Shown: positions 44,378-51,943, counted from the first letter of the stretch. The stretch: 64,000 nucleotides of DNA from Cryobacterium sp. CG_9.6 (GCF_029893365.1 NZ_JARXUZ010000001.1:868001-932000); one strand, 5' to 3'. Made by a program: numbers and translations. The notes: generated from the sequence alone by a model not told the origin.

Positions 44378-44454
44378 GGTGCTAACAGTAGTCCGGCTCG
44401 GGCGCCGCCAGTGGGTCTGATCGGCCTCGGGCGAAAATCACCAGTCGGGCGCTG

Positions 44455-44679
44455 TTGTGGCGTCGTGAGCGTGTTCCGCCGCGACGGATCAACGAGATCG
44501 TCCACGGAAAGCGCGGTATCTCGGCCGATGCCGCCCTGCGCTCGGCCAAGCACGTCGGAACCTCAGCGCAGTTCTGGCGCTGCCTGAAGTCGCAGTTCGA
44601 CCTCAATGTCGCTGAAGACCGTGCGGCAGAAGGAATCAACGCCATCCCCCCGCTCCGCGTCGCCTGGCCCTCCTTGTGA
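44455..44679 (+). pseudogene. N-terminally truncated HigA-type antitoxin
   Basis: The frame encodes PPRRINEIVHGKRGISADAA followed by LRSAKHVGTSAQFW and LKSQFDLNVAED, the second half of the XRE helix-turn-helix and the C-terminal helix of HigA/VapI antitoxins. The usual start, with its HPGEVLREEFL-type helix, is absent from the 80 bp upstream and no HigB toxin gene precedes it. The tail (GINAIPPLRVAWPSL) looks frame-shifted relative to family members. A decayed antitoxin. Confidence 0.7.
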
Positions 44680-44753
44680 ATGATGCGGGTGGCATCGATG
44701 GACTCTCCGTTCCGGAGCGTGCTGATGGCACGAGGGCCGTCGACTTCGGATGA
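44655..44753 (+). pseudogene. Antitoxin (VapB-like) 3' remnant
   Basis: A reading frame offset from the preceding fragment encodes PRRLALLVNDAGGIDGLSV then PERADGTRAVDFG and ends in TGA, which overlaps the ATG of the following VapC fragment (ATGA). The coupling and position are what a VapB-class antitoxin gene would have, but only some 32 codons remain and no start is visible. Identification rests on context more than on sequence. Confidence 0.45.
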
Positions 44754-44959
44754 TCCTCCTTGACACGAACGTCATCTCCGAGATCTTCCATCTCAACCGG
44801 ATCCCCGCGTGGTCTCGTCGTTGGAGTCTCGGACCGACGATCACACTCGCCGAGTTGCTGCCAGGCGTTCGTCGGCTTAGGGCAGGTCGGAGAAGAGCGG
44901 GTGTGGAAGCAGCCATCCACGTTGCGCTCCAGGGAGTTCAGGTTCACCGTGTAGCGTGA
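44750..44959 (+). pseudogene. VapC (PIN domain) toxin with internal deletion
   Basis: It begins MILLDTNVISEIFHLNRIP, the canonical first strand of VapC with its catalytic Asp, then passes to TITLAELLPGVRRLRAGRRR and EAAIHVALQ, the motif II region. About 15 residues normally found between these blocks are missing, and the half containing the third and fourth acidic residues is gone: 69 codons instead of about 135. The nuclease must be inactive. Confidence 0.72.
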
Positions 44960-44990
44960 GGCCCTTCGTCATCGACCGAAGGAAGTCACC

Positions 44991-45665
44991 ATGTCAGTCA
45001 TCGCCATCATCGGAGCTGGACCCGGACTCGGAGCAGCGGTCGCTCGCAAGTTCGGACGCGAGGGCTTTTCCGTCGCCCTCATCTCGAGAGATCAGGCGAA
45101 GCTCGACGCTTTGGCTGCGACTCTTGAAGCGGATGGCGTGACCGCCCGCGGTTATGCCGCCAACGTTCTCGAGCCAGCAGCTCTGGAGTCCGCGCTTGCG
45201 CGTGCCGCGGCCGAGTTGGGTGCGATCACCACGCTGCAGTACAGCCCGCTTCCGTCTCGTGACTACCTGAAGCCGGTGCTCGATTTGACTCCCGAGCTTG
45301 CCCTGGAAGCGCTGCAGTTCTCGGCCCTTGGCCTCATTCGTGCGGTGCGCGCGGTGCTGCCGGCCATGCGGGAGAAGGGCGATGGCAGCGTCATCCTCAT
45401 CAATGGCGGAACCTCGGTGAAGGCACGCGCTGGCTTCGCCGGCACATCGGTAGCCTTCCCGTCCGAAAGTGCCTACGGTGAGATGCTGCACGACGCGCTC
45501 GAGGACGAGGGGGTGCGCGTGCGTCAGCTTGTTATCCCTGGAGGAATTCCCCAGCTTCAGCTGCCGAACGGCATCGACGACGTGGCCGCCCGCATCTGGG
45601 AGCTCCATGCCGCTACGGGTCCCTTCCGTACCATGCTCATCCCGCTCGAGGATGGCCGCGAGTAG
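44991..45665 (+). CDS. Short-chain dehydrogenase/reductase
   Basis: A 224-residue SDR with the nucleotide motif AIIGAGPGLGAAVARKFG at the N-terminus. The middle of the protein lacks a standard Tyr-x-x-x-Lys: SESAYGEML occupies that place, so Tyr is present but the Lys four residues on is not. This points to an atypical or inactive SDR. GAAGGAAG precedes ATG 44991. Intact despite lying among gene fragments. Confidence 0.75.
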   Translation: MSVIAIIGAGPGLGAAVARKFGREGFSVALISRDQAKLDALAATLEADGVTARGYAANVLEPAALESALARAAAELGAITTLQYSPLPSRDYLKPVLDLTPELALEALQFSALGLIRAVRAVLPAMREKGDGSVILINGGTSVKARAGFAGTSVAFPSESAYGEMLHDALEDEGVRVRQLVIPGGIPQLQLPNGIDDVAARIWELHAATGPFRTMLIPLEDGRE

Positions 45666-45705
45666 CGCTCCCTTCCGCGCCACCCGGTGAGCTGTTCGTG
45701 GGAGC

Positions 45706-45762
45706 TTTCTCGAACTGTTCTGTGACCTCGTGTTCGTTCTGGCCATCACCCAGATCTCGTAG
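45706..45762 (+). pseudogene. Fragment of a low-temperature-requirement (LtrA) protein
   Basis: Nineteen codons, FLELFCDLVFVLAITQIS and a TAG stop, match the hallmark first helix of LtrA proteins (FLELFFDLVFVFAITQLS). Nothing recognisable as LtrA follows. The rest of 45666-45998 shows only the promoter of the next operon. Confidence 0.65.
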
Positions 45763-45907
45763 CCCCCGCGTGCTCCATCGACACGGGCCGCGCCCTCGAA
45801 CGCAGCTCGCCGGTCGCAGCTGCACGGTCAGCGACGCAGACTTACCGTGCGGTGCGGCCCGTGCTTCTCCGTAACTGATTGTCTGCCGAACAAAGCGATT
45901 CAACCTC

Positions 45908-45936
45908 TTGGATTCGACATCGTCATGAGGAATACT
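45908..45936 (+). promoter_or_regulatory. Promoter of the acyl-CoA dehydrogenase/radical SAM operon
   Basis: TTGGAT at 45908-45913 and AATACT at 45931-45936 are separated by 17 bp, close to the sigma-70-type consensus. Transcription would start near 45943 and give a leader of about 55 nt to ATG 45999. Confidence 0.65.
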
Positions 45937-45998
45937 GTTTTTGATCGGACACTGCTGTCGCGGTGACGAGAACCTCAGCGCCGATGCTAGGAGACCGC

Positions 45999-47132
45999 AT
46001 GACAATGACGCAAACACCGATTGCCGAAGCTCTTGCAGAGGTGACAGCAATCGCCGCAGCTCACGCCGAAGAGGTCGACACCGACGGCTTTTACCCGATC
46101 GATGCGGTGGATGCACTGCGCAGAACAGGGTTGCTCGGTCTCGTGATCAGCGAGGAGGCCGGGGGTATGGGTGCCGGTCCGGCCGAGTTCATTGACGTCG
46201 TCGGGTCCTTGGCTGCAGCGTGCGGGTCGACCGCAATGATTTACCTGATGCACGTCGCCGCTGCGGTGACCGTGGCATCCGCTCCTCCGCAAGCCATGCC
46301 GGACCTTCTCTCACGCATGGCATCGGGCGAGGTCCTGGGTACCCTCGCCTTCAGTGAAAAAGGATCTCGGTCCCATTTCTGGGCTCCGGTATCGGAATCT
46401 GTGATTGATGGTGAGGACCTGAGTTTTACGGCCTACAAGAGTTGGGTCACCTCGGCCGGCCATGCCGACGTCTTCGTGATGTCGTCAAAAAGTGCGGTCG
46501 ATCCCGACACCGTCGATCTTTACGCGATCCCGTCCACCACACCCGGCCTCAACATCGCTGGCCCGTGGCGCGGGCTGGGGCTGCGCGGCAATGAGTCGAG
46601 TCCCATGTCGGTTGCCGTGAAGATTCCCGCCGGATATCGCATCGGGGCGGCGGGCAGCGGTTTCGGCACGATGATGGCTACGGTGCTGCCGTGGTTCAAC
46701 CTGGGTAACTCGGCCGTGTCGCTCGGGCTTTCACGTTCAGCCGTGGACGCAGCAACGGCTCATGTGACCGGCGCACGCTTGGAGCATCTGGATCAGGCGC
46801 TGTCGGCGTTGCCCACAATTCGTGCTCAGGTGGCGAAAATGAGCATTGCGCTGGCCGCTCAGTATGCCTATCTGGCTGCGGCGGCGGCGAAAGTAGCCAA
46901 CCCCGTCGAAGATACGGGGCTGTTCGTGCTGGGGGTGAAAGCATCGACCAATGATGCGGCCCTCGCAATTACCGAGTCCGCGATGCGGGTGTGCGGGGGA
47001 GCCGCGTTCTCCAAGCACCTTCCGATAGAGCGGGCGTTCCGGGACGCCCGAGCGGGTTCTGTTATGGCGCCCACGGCCGACGTGCTCTACGACTTCTATG
47101 GCAAGGCCCTCACCGGCCTTCCGCTGTTCTGA
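45999..47132 (+). CDS. Acyl-CoA dehydrogenase-family flavoprotein
   Basis: 377 residues of three-part ACAD fold. TLAFSEKGSRSHF near residue 110 and a KSWVTSAGHAD strand near 148 contact flavin, and AMRVCGGAAFSKHLPIERAFRDAR near residue 327 is the end of the helical domain. Where classical dehydrogenases have an EGT-type segment with the catalytic Glu, this protein reads MAPTADVL. That replacement is seen in ACAD-fold monooxygenases (DszC/SfnB-like) and other branches, so a beta-oxidation dehydrogenase is not assured. TAGGAG sets ATG 45999. First gene of a five-gene operon. Confidence 0.78.
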   Translation: MTMTQTPIAEALAEVTAIAAAHAEEVDTDGFYPIDAVDALRRTGLLGLVISEEAGGMGAGPAEFIDVVGSLAAACGSTAMIYLMHVAAAVTVASAPPQAMPDLLSRMASGEVLGTLAFSEKGSRSHFWAPVSESVIDGEDLSFTAYKSWVTSAGHADVFVMSSKSAVDPDTVDLYAIPSTTPGLNIAGPWRGLGLRGNESSPMSVAVKIPAGYRIGAAGSGFGTMMATVLPWFNLGNSAVSLGLSRSAVDAATAHVTGARLEHLDQALSALPTIRAQVAKMSIALAAQYAYLAAAAAKVANPVEDTGLFVLGVKASTNDAALAITESAMRVCGGAAFSKHLPIERAFRDARAGSVMAPTADVLYDFYGKALTGLPLF

Positions 47133-47139
47133 GCATCCG

Positions 47140-47964
47140 ATGTCGCAACTCAGTGGAGCCCCCCTTCTCATCGGAGCCGTCGCCTACACGCCGAACGTCG
47201 TTCCCATCTGGGAAGGCATTCGCGAGTATTTTGACGAGCCAGAGTCGGCCATGGACTTCGTGCTGTTCTCCAACTACGGGCGACTGGTGGATGCTTTGCA
47301 GGCCGGGATGATCGACATTGCCTGGAATACCAACCTTGCCTACGCTCGAGCGGTGATGCAGACCGATGGAGGCGTGCGAGCCCTCGCGCAGCGGGACACC
47401 GACGCCGCATTTTCGACCGTATTCGTGGCAGCAGCGGGTAGCGGATGGTCTGGCCCCAGCGATATTGCAACCAGGCGGCTGGCGCTCGGCTCTGCGGATT
47501 CGGCGCACGCCGCTATCCTGCCTCTCCACTACCTGCGCGAAGCCGGGGTCGACGTGGATCACATGCAGATTAAGCGCTTTGACAGCGATATCGGCAAGCA
47601 CGGTGACACCGGGCGCAGCGAGCTGGACGCAATCGACGCCGTTCTCGCCGGGGATGCTGACATCGCAGCCATCGGCATCACCGTCTGGGAAAACATTGGT
47701 CGTGGTGACCTCATGCCCGGAACGCTGGAGGAGGTCTGGCAAACCGAGACATACTCGCACTGCATGTTCACCGCCCTCGACACTCTTCCCGACTCGGTGA
47801 GCGCACCCTGGGTCGCGAAGCTGATGGCCATGGACTGGGAGGTACCCGCGCACCGGCGCATCCTTGAACTTGAGGGTCTCACCAAATGGGTCGAGCCACA
47901 CCTTGATGGTTACGGTGGCCTGTTTGAAGCTATCGAGCAGCAGGGGATTGATTCACGATGGTAG
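47140..47964 (+). CDS. PhnD/SsuA-fold substrate-binding protein without signal peptide
   Basis: 274 residues of type II periplasmic-binding fold, with LLIGAVAYTPNVVPIWEGI at the start, DALQAGMIDIAWNTNLAYAR, and RLALGSADSAHAAILPLHYL, as in phosphonate/sulfonate binders. There is no signal peptide or lipobox after ATG 47140 and no transporter permease or ATPase nearby, so it is probably cytoplasmic. Cytoplasmic members of this fold can be enzymes (MqnA, Thi5-like). It starts 7 bp after the flavoprotein gene and overlaps the radical SAM gene by 7 bp. Confidence 0.75.
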   Translation: MSQLSGAPLLIGAVAYTPNVVPIWEGIREYFDEPESAMDFVLFSNYGRLVDALQAGMIDIAWNTNLAYARAVMQTDGGVRALAQRDTDAAFSTVFVAAAGSGWSGPSDIATRRLALGSADSAHAAILPLHYLREAGVDVDHMQIKRFDSDIGKHGDTGRSELDAIDAVLAGDADIAAIGITVWENIGRGDLMPGTLEEVWQTETYSHCMFTALDTLPDSVSAPWVAKLMAMDWEVPAHRRILELEGLTKWVEPHLDGYGGLFEAIEQQGIDSRW

Positions 47965-48956
47965 TCATGGCGCTCATGCGAACGGTTGAGCAACTGGCCG
48001 AGGGTGACACGGCCGAGTTTTCTGTGGCGTCGGCGAGCGAGCTAGAGCTCGTTCGCCGGTGGTGCGCGAAGACCGGAAACACGCTGGTCAGCACGGTCAT
48101 GGTCGAGCAGGACGCGGGTCACGTGACCGTCGGCCGTGGACGCCCTCGCAACCCGGCGACGATGATCCCCGCCAACCGGATGCCTGGAGCCCGGCTCTGG
48201 CTGTACACCAACTTTCACTGCAACTTGGCCTGTGATTACTGCTGTGTGGCGTCCTCGCCCAAGACCGATCCGCGCCTTCTCGGGATTGAGACCATCGAAA
48301 CGCTCGTGACTGAGGCGGCGGAGTGGGGCGTGCGCGAGCTGTATCTGACCGGCGGAGAGCCATTCCTGCTTCCCGACATCGATGCGATCGTGAAGACCTG
48401 CGTCGATCGGCTGCCGACCACGTTGTTGACCAACGGGATGTTGTTCCGTGGCCAGGGCCTGCGTAAGCTGCAGGCGATGCCGCGCGACAATTTTGCGTTG
48501 CAGATCAGCGTGGACTCGCCGACCGCCGAGGTGCACGACTCGCACCGCGGTGCAGGGAGCTGGAAGCGAGCGCTTGCCGGCATTACCGTTGCCCTGGCCG
48601 AGGGTTTCACCGTGCGGGTCGCTGCCACCATCTCGGCGAACGACGACCCGGCCCTTGACGAACTGCACATCCTGTTCGACGGACTGGGCATACCGCGGGC
48701 CGACCAGGTGATCCGTCCCATTGCTCACCAAGGGGTCTCGGATGAAGGGATCGCATTCTCGCGGGAATCCCTCATTCCCGAGGTAACGGTGACCGCCGAG
48801 GGAATCTATTGGCATCCGGTTGCAGCACTCGACGAGAATGCTCTCGTCAGTCGAGATATCCTTCCGCTGGCGCCCTCTCTCGACCGGGTGAGTGACCTCT
48901 TCACCGAGCAGTGGTCGTCGATGACAGCTGCATCCGCCATGTTCGCGTGCGCCTGA
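47958..48956 (+). CDS. Radical SAM protein with TusA-like N-terminal domain
   Basis: 332 residues. The cluster motif is C88-x3-C92-x2-C95 (CNLACDYC), followed by the SAM-binding GGEPF near residue 132, NGMLF, and an ISVDSPTAEVHD strand. Residues 6-62 (LAEGDTAEFSV, RRWCAKTGNTLVS) follow the second half of TusA/SirA sulfur-carrier domains but lack the N-terminal CPxP cysteine; a stop codon just upstream rules out an extension. There is no SPASM extension; the chain ends SAMFACA. The reaction is unknown. It sits in the middle of the operon. Confidence 0.8.
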   Translation: MVVMALMRTVEQLAEGDTAEFSVASASELELVRRWCAKTGNTLVSTVMVEQDAGHVTVGRGRPRNPATMIPANRMPGARLWLYTNFHCNLACDYCCVASSPKTDPRLLGIETIETLVTEAAEWGVRELYLTGGEPFLLPDIDAIVKTCVDRLPTTLLTNGMLFRGQGLRKLQAMPRDNFALQISVDSPTAEVHDSHRGAGSWKRALAGITVALAEGFTVRVAATISANDDPALDELHILFDGLGIPRADQVIRPIAHQGVSDEGIAFSRESLIPEVTVTAEGIYWHPVAALDENALVSRDILPLAPSLDRVSDLFTEQWSSMTAASAMFACA

Positions 48957-48967
48957 AAGGGAAAAAC

Positions 48968-49522
48968 ATGAACGTGCACACAACTTCAGCGGCGGCCCGT
49001 GAGCTGGACGTCAACGCGATCGCGACGGGCCGGGCCACCCGAGTGGTGCTCGCGGCGGTGCGAATTGCTGTGGGGTTAATGTGGCTACAGAATGTGAACT
49101 GGAAACGACCGCCCGACTTTGGGCAGGCCGCTCAAAACGGACTCTTCCAATACACGAATTACGCGGTGGAGAACCCGGTTCTGGCTCCCTTCACCTGGCT
49201 GGTACAAAACGTCATCTTCCCCAACTTCGCGCTCTTCGGCTGGGGTGTGCTCCTTGCCGAGTTCTGCCTCGGTGCGTTCCTGTTGGTCGGGTTCCTGACG
49301 CGCTTTTGGGCGATGGTGGGGATCCTGCAGACGATCGCGATTACGCTCTCGGTGCTGAATACACCAGCCGAGTGGCAGTGGAGCTATTACCTCATGTTCG
49401 CCGCGCAATTCGTGATTCTGGTTACTGGTGCCGGCCGCGTTGCCGGGGTCGACGGACTGCTTCGTCCGCAGTGGTCCCGCGTCTCGGGTCGGCCAGCCCG
49501 GATTGCCCTGGTGCTGTCATGA
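48968..49522 (+). CDS. DoxX family membrane protein
   Basis: 184 residues, four transmembrane helices, with the DoxX features LAAVRIAVGLMWLQNVNWK, LFGWGVLLAEFCLGAFLLVGFLTRF and TPAEWQWSYYLMFAAQFVIL. Family members take part in thiosulfate:quinone reduction (DoxD) or in oxidoreductase complexes at the membrane; most are uncharacterised. AAAGGG precedes ATG 48968, which I choose over an upstream in-frame start inside the radical SAM gene. The stop overlaps the next gene (ATGA). Confidence 0.82.
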   Translation: MNVHTTSAAARELDVNAIATGRATRVVLAAVRIAVGLMWLQNVNWKRPPDFGQAAQNGLFQYTNYAVENPVLAPFTWLVQNVIFPNFALFGWGVLLAEFCLGAFLLVGFLTRFWAMVGILQTIAITLSVLNTPAEWQWSYYLMFAAQFVILVTGAGRVAGVDGLLRPQWSRVSGRPARIALVLS

Positions 49523-49914
49523 CGCAGAGTTCGTCAGACCAGGCTGAACAGGGAACCGGCGCTGAGCGGTGGCGTACCCGAGGCCTGATCGTGGCAGGGT
49601 TCATGGCTCTGAGCTCGCTGTTTGCTCTGCTGGACTATACGCCTCTCCAATTCGTGTCGGTCAACGTGGTGCAGGGGCTGCTTCTCGTCGGCCTGGCGGC
49701 GGTAGCGGCAGTGGGTTGCGCTGTGCGAATGCCGGTTTTGGTGCTCCTGGCAGGCACGATCTTGATCGTGGCCGGCTTGGTACGACTGGCGACCTATGGC
49801 CAGACCATCGGCATCATTTCTGGCTCCGTCAACGCCGCGGCTCTGATGGTGGGTCTCGGCACGGCTTTTGTGGCGATTTGGAACACCTCGCGCGCGATGC
49901 CTGGCGGGTCATAA
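49519..49914 (+). CDS. Small four-helix membrane protein
   Basis: 131 residues with about 18 polar N-terminal residues and four hydrophobic helices (LIVAGFMALSSLFALL; VQGLLLVGLAAVAAVGC; MPVLVLLAGTILIVAGLV; VNAAALMVGLGTAFVAIW). It overlaps doxX by ATGA, so it is probably its partner in the membrane. No family recognised. Confidence 0.75.
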   Translation: MTQSSSDQAEQGTGAERWRTRGLIVAGFMALSSLFALLDYTPLQFVSVNVVQGLLLVGLAAVAAVGCAVRMPVLVLLAGTILIVAGLVRLATYGQTIGIISGSVNAAALMVGLGTAFVAIWNTSRAMPGGS

Positions 49915-49939
49915 CGGGGAGAAGCCTCCTGCCGTTATG
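49910..49939 (+). terminator. Terminator hairpin of the radical SAM operon
   Basis: CATAACGG pairs with CCGTTATG, and inside it GGAG pairs with CTCC around AAGC. The stem includes the stop codon of the last gene. A strong structure without a clear T-run. Confidence 0.7.
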
Positions 49940-49985
49940 AGCGCTCAGGCCGAAGCGGAGGCGTCCTATGACATAGGGCGGAACC

Positions 49986-50014
49986 TTGAGGTCGGTCACA
50001 CGTGTTGCTAAAAT
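49986..50014 (+). promoter_or_regulatory. Sigma-70-type promoter of the metzincin-like gene
   Basis: TTGAGG at 49986-49991 and TAAAAT at 50009-50014 with a 17-bp spacer. The predicted start near 50021 leaves a leader of about 29 nt with TGGAGA before ATG 50050. Confidence 0.75.
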
Positions 50015-50049
50015 CTACGTCCTAAGGCAACGATCTCAATGGAGACATC

Positions 50050-50814
50050 ATGCGTGGAAAGACAGTTCTGGCCGTCCTTACAGCGGTGGCATTGACGCTC
50101 GTGATCTCTCCGACGGCGGCTCAGGCCAATCATTCTTGGGGCGGGTACCACTGGGCCGTCACCAGCACCCCGTTCACGCTGAAAGTGGGCGATAACGTGA
50201 GCGCGAACTGGAAGAGTTTTCTCGCAACGACATCGTCTGACTGGAGTGCGTCGACCGTCCTTGATACCAAGATCGTGGCGGGACAAGCCAAGCGAAACTG
50301 CAGCGCAACGTCCGGCCAGGTTGAAGTCTGCAACGCCAGCTATGGCAGCAACGGATGGCTCGGCATCGCGTCAATCTCGATTACCGGTGGAACCCACATC
50401 ACGAGTGGAACCGTGAAACTGAACGACACGTACTTCAACACCGCGAAATACAACACCCCTGAGTGGCGAAATCTGGTCAGCTGCCAGGAAGTCGGCCACA
50501 CGCTGGGTCTGGCCCATCAGGATGAGAATTTCACGAATGCGAACCTGGGCACCTGCATGGACTACACAAACCTGCCCAGCACAAATCAACACCCGAATCA
50601 GCACGACTATAACCAATTAGTCACGATCTACAATCATGTGCACAGCAGCACCACGATCAAGTCCGTCACGGCGAACCAGGCGAAATCTGATGTCGGCAAC
50701 GATTCCAGTTCCTGGGGCCGTCTGGTGAGCGGTTCACGCGCCTCGGGACAATCGACGTACGCTCGGGACCTCGGCCATGGCAACCTGATTATCACCCATG
50801 TGATCTGGGCCTAA
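50050..50814 (+). CDS. Secreted metzincin-like protein with QExGH zinc motif
   Basis: 254 residues with a signal peptide (VLAVLTAVALTLVISPTAAQA). The core CQEVGHTLGLAHQDE is the long metzincin motif HExxHxxGxxH with its first His replaced by Gln146; Glu147, His150 and His156 remain. Downstream LGTCMDYT supplies the Met-turn, and the flanking Cys residues probably pair. I recall related actinobacterial and fungal proteins with the same Gln, so it may be a conserved subfamily whose zinc site uses another ligand or is inactive. Own promoter; monocistronic. Confidence 0.75.
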   Translation: MRGKTVLAVLTAVALTLVISPTAAQANHSWGGYHWAVTSTPFTLKVGDNVSANWKSFLATTSSDWSASTVLDTKIVAGQAKRNCSATSGQVEVCNASYGSNGWLGIASISITGGTHITSGTVKLNDTYFNTAKYNTPEWRNLVSCQEVGHTLGLAHQDENFTNANLGTCMDYTNLPSTNQHPNQHDYNQLVTIYNHVHSSTTIKSVTANQAKSDVGNDSSSWGRLVSGSRASGQSTYARDLGHGNLIITHVIWA

Positions 50815-50867
50815 CTGGTCGGAGTGCAGACCCAATCCCGTCCATCGAGAAACTCGTCACACTCGCC

Positions 50868-51896
50868 TTACAGGTCGGTCGCTACGCTGCGCACAGCCCG
50901 TTCATTGTCATCGAAGATCATGCCCATGCGCTTGTAGGACTTGAGTGTCACCTGCCTGGCCACGACAACCAGGGATTCGCTCAGTGCTTCGAGTGACTCT
51001 TCGATCCGATGAATCTCCGCCAAATCCCGCATCCAATAGATAGTCATCAGATTCCACCTCGGGCTCACCACTGTGTGGGTAGCACGAGATCGGGGCAGTT
51101 TTGCAGCTTCCGCCGCCGCCGCGCGCAGGGCACCCGGCTTCACCTGAGAATACAGGCACACCGAGATGGGCCAGCCCACCACGGCGTGTGCGGCTTCCGC
51201 CCGCAGCTCGATCTTGTTCGACGCGATCAACCGACTGACCTGGCGACTGGCTGAGGGAAGGCTCATACCCAGCTCGTCAGCGATGTCGCTGGCCGATGTT
51301 CGCGCATCACGTTGCAGGATGAGGGCGATCTGCTCCTCCCGGGATGTCAGCCTCGCCAGTGCGGGCCGGTGAAGCGTAACCGATTGCCGCAGAGCGGTCT
51401 GTTGGCGGAGCGAGAGCGATCCAGACACCCAGCCGCGGGCGGTTTGAAAGACTTCAGTTGCAATGTTGTGCTCGACGCTGAGGATGCCCGGATTTCGCCA
51501 CACCTCAAGGTTCATGAAGGTATGCAGGGAACTGATATCGGGCACGTCAACGAGTACGCGCAGGTCGGCGTTTCCGGAGACCGCCGAAACGGTGAGGCAG
51601 CACTTCATCTCACAAAACAAAGTAGCGAGCTCCTCGGCGAATCCCGGACGGCAGCGAATGTCGAGATGGTCCTGCACCGCCAAGGCCGTGTAGTCCCTCA
51701 CACACAGCGTCCACGCCAGTCCGAGCAACTTTAACCGTTCCCAGCGGCGAGAAACCGTCGATGCATTGCTGCCCAAGGCATCGGCCACAGCCATCCAGCT
51801 GGCACGCGGATTGATGCTCAGGCTGTCGACAATAGCGATGTCCAACTCGTCAGGTACGTAAGAATCCGGCAAAGTCTGCTCCGTATATGAAATCAT
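50868..51896 (-). CDS. Double Lrp/AsnC-type transcriptional regulator
   Basis: 342 residues made of two Lrp-like halves. Helix-turn-helix 1 is near residues 18-55 (IVDSLSINPRASWMAVADAL then GSNASTVSRRWERL) and helix-turn-helix 2 near 185-225 (SASDIADELGMSLPSASRQV). Each is followed by a RAM-like ligand-binding segment (HLDIRCRPGFAEELATLF; AVVGWPISVCLYSQVKPGAL). Lrp regulators respond to amino acids and often control the divergent neighbour, here the D-amino acid locus starting at 51944. Confidence 0.83.
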   Translation of the reverse strand: MISYTEQTLPDSYVPDELDIAIVDSLSINPRASWMAVADALGSNASTVSRRWERLKLLGLAWTLCVRDYTALAVQDHLDIRCRPGFAEELATLFCEMKCCLTVSAVSGNADLRVLVDVPDISSLHTFMNLEVWRNPGILSVEHNIATEVFQTARGWVSGSLSLRQQTALRQSVTLHRPALARLTSREEQIALILQRDARTSASDIADELGMSLPSASRQVSRLIASNKIELRAEAAHAVVGWPISVCLYSQVKPGALRAAAAEAAKLPRSRATHTVVSPRWNLMTIYWMRDLAEIHRIEESLEALSESLVVVARQVTLKSYKRMGMIFDDNERAVRSVATDL

Positions 51897-51905
51897 TCAG
51901 CATCT

Positions 51906-51916
51906 ACTCAGTGAGT
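51906..51916. promoter_or_regulatory. Palindrome in the regulator/operon intergenic space
   Basis: ACTCA-G-TGAGT is a perfect 11-bp palindrome placed between the divergent regulator start (51896) and the operon start (51944). Position and symmetry suit an Lrp operator, but one site alone is weak evidence. Confidence 0.4.
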
Positions 51917-51943
51917 CAACACTACGGGCCGAAGACTATCGAC

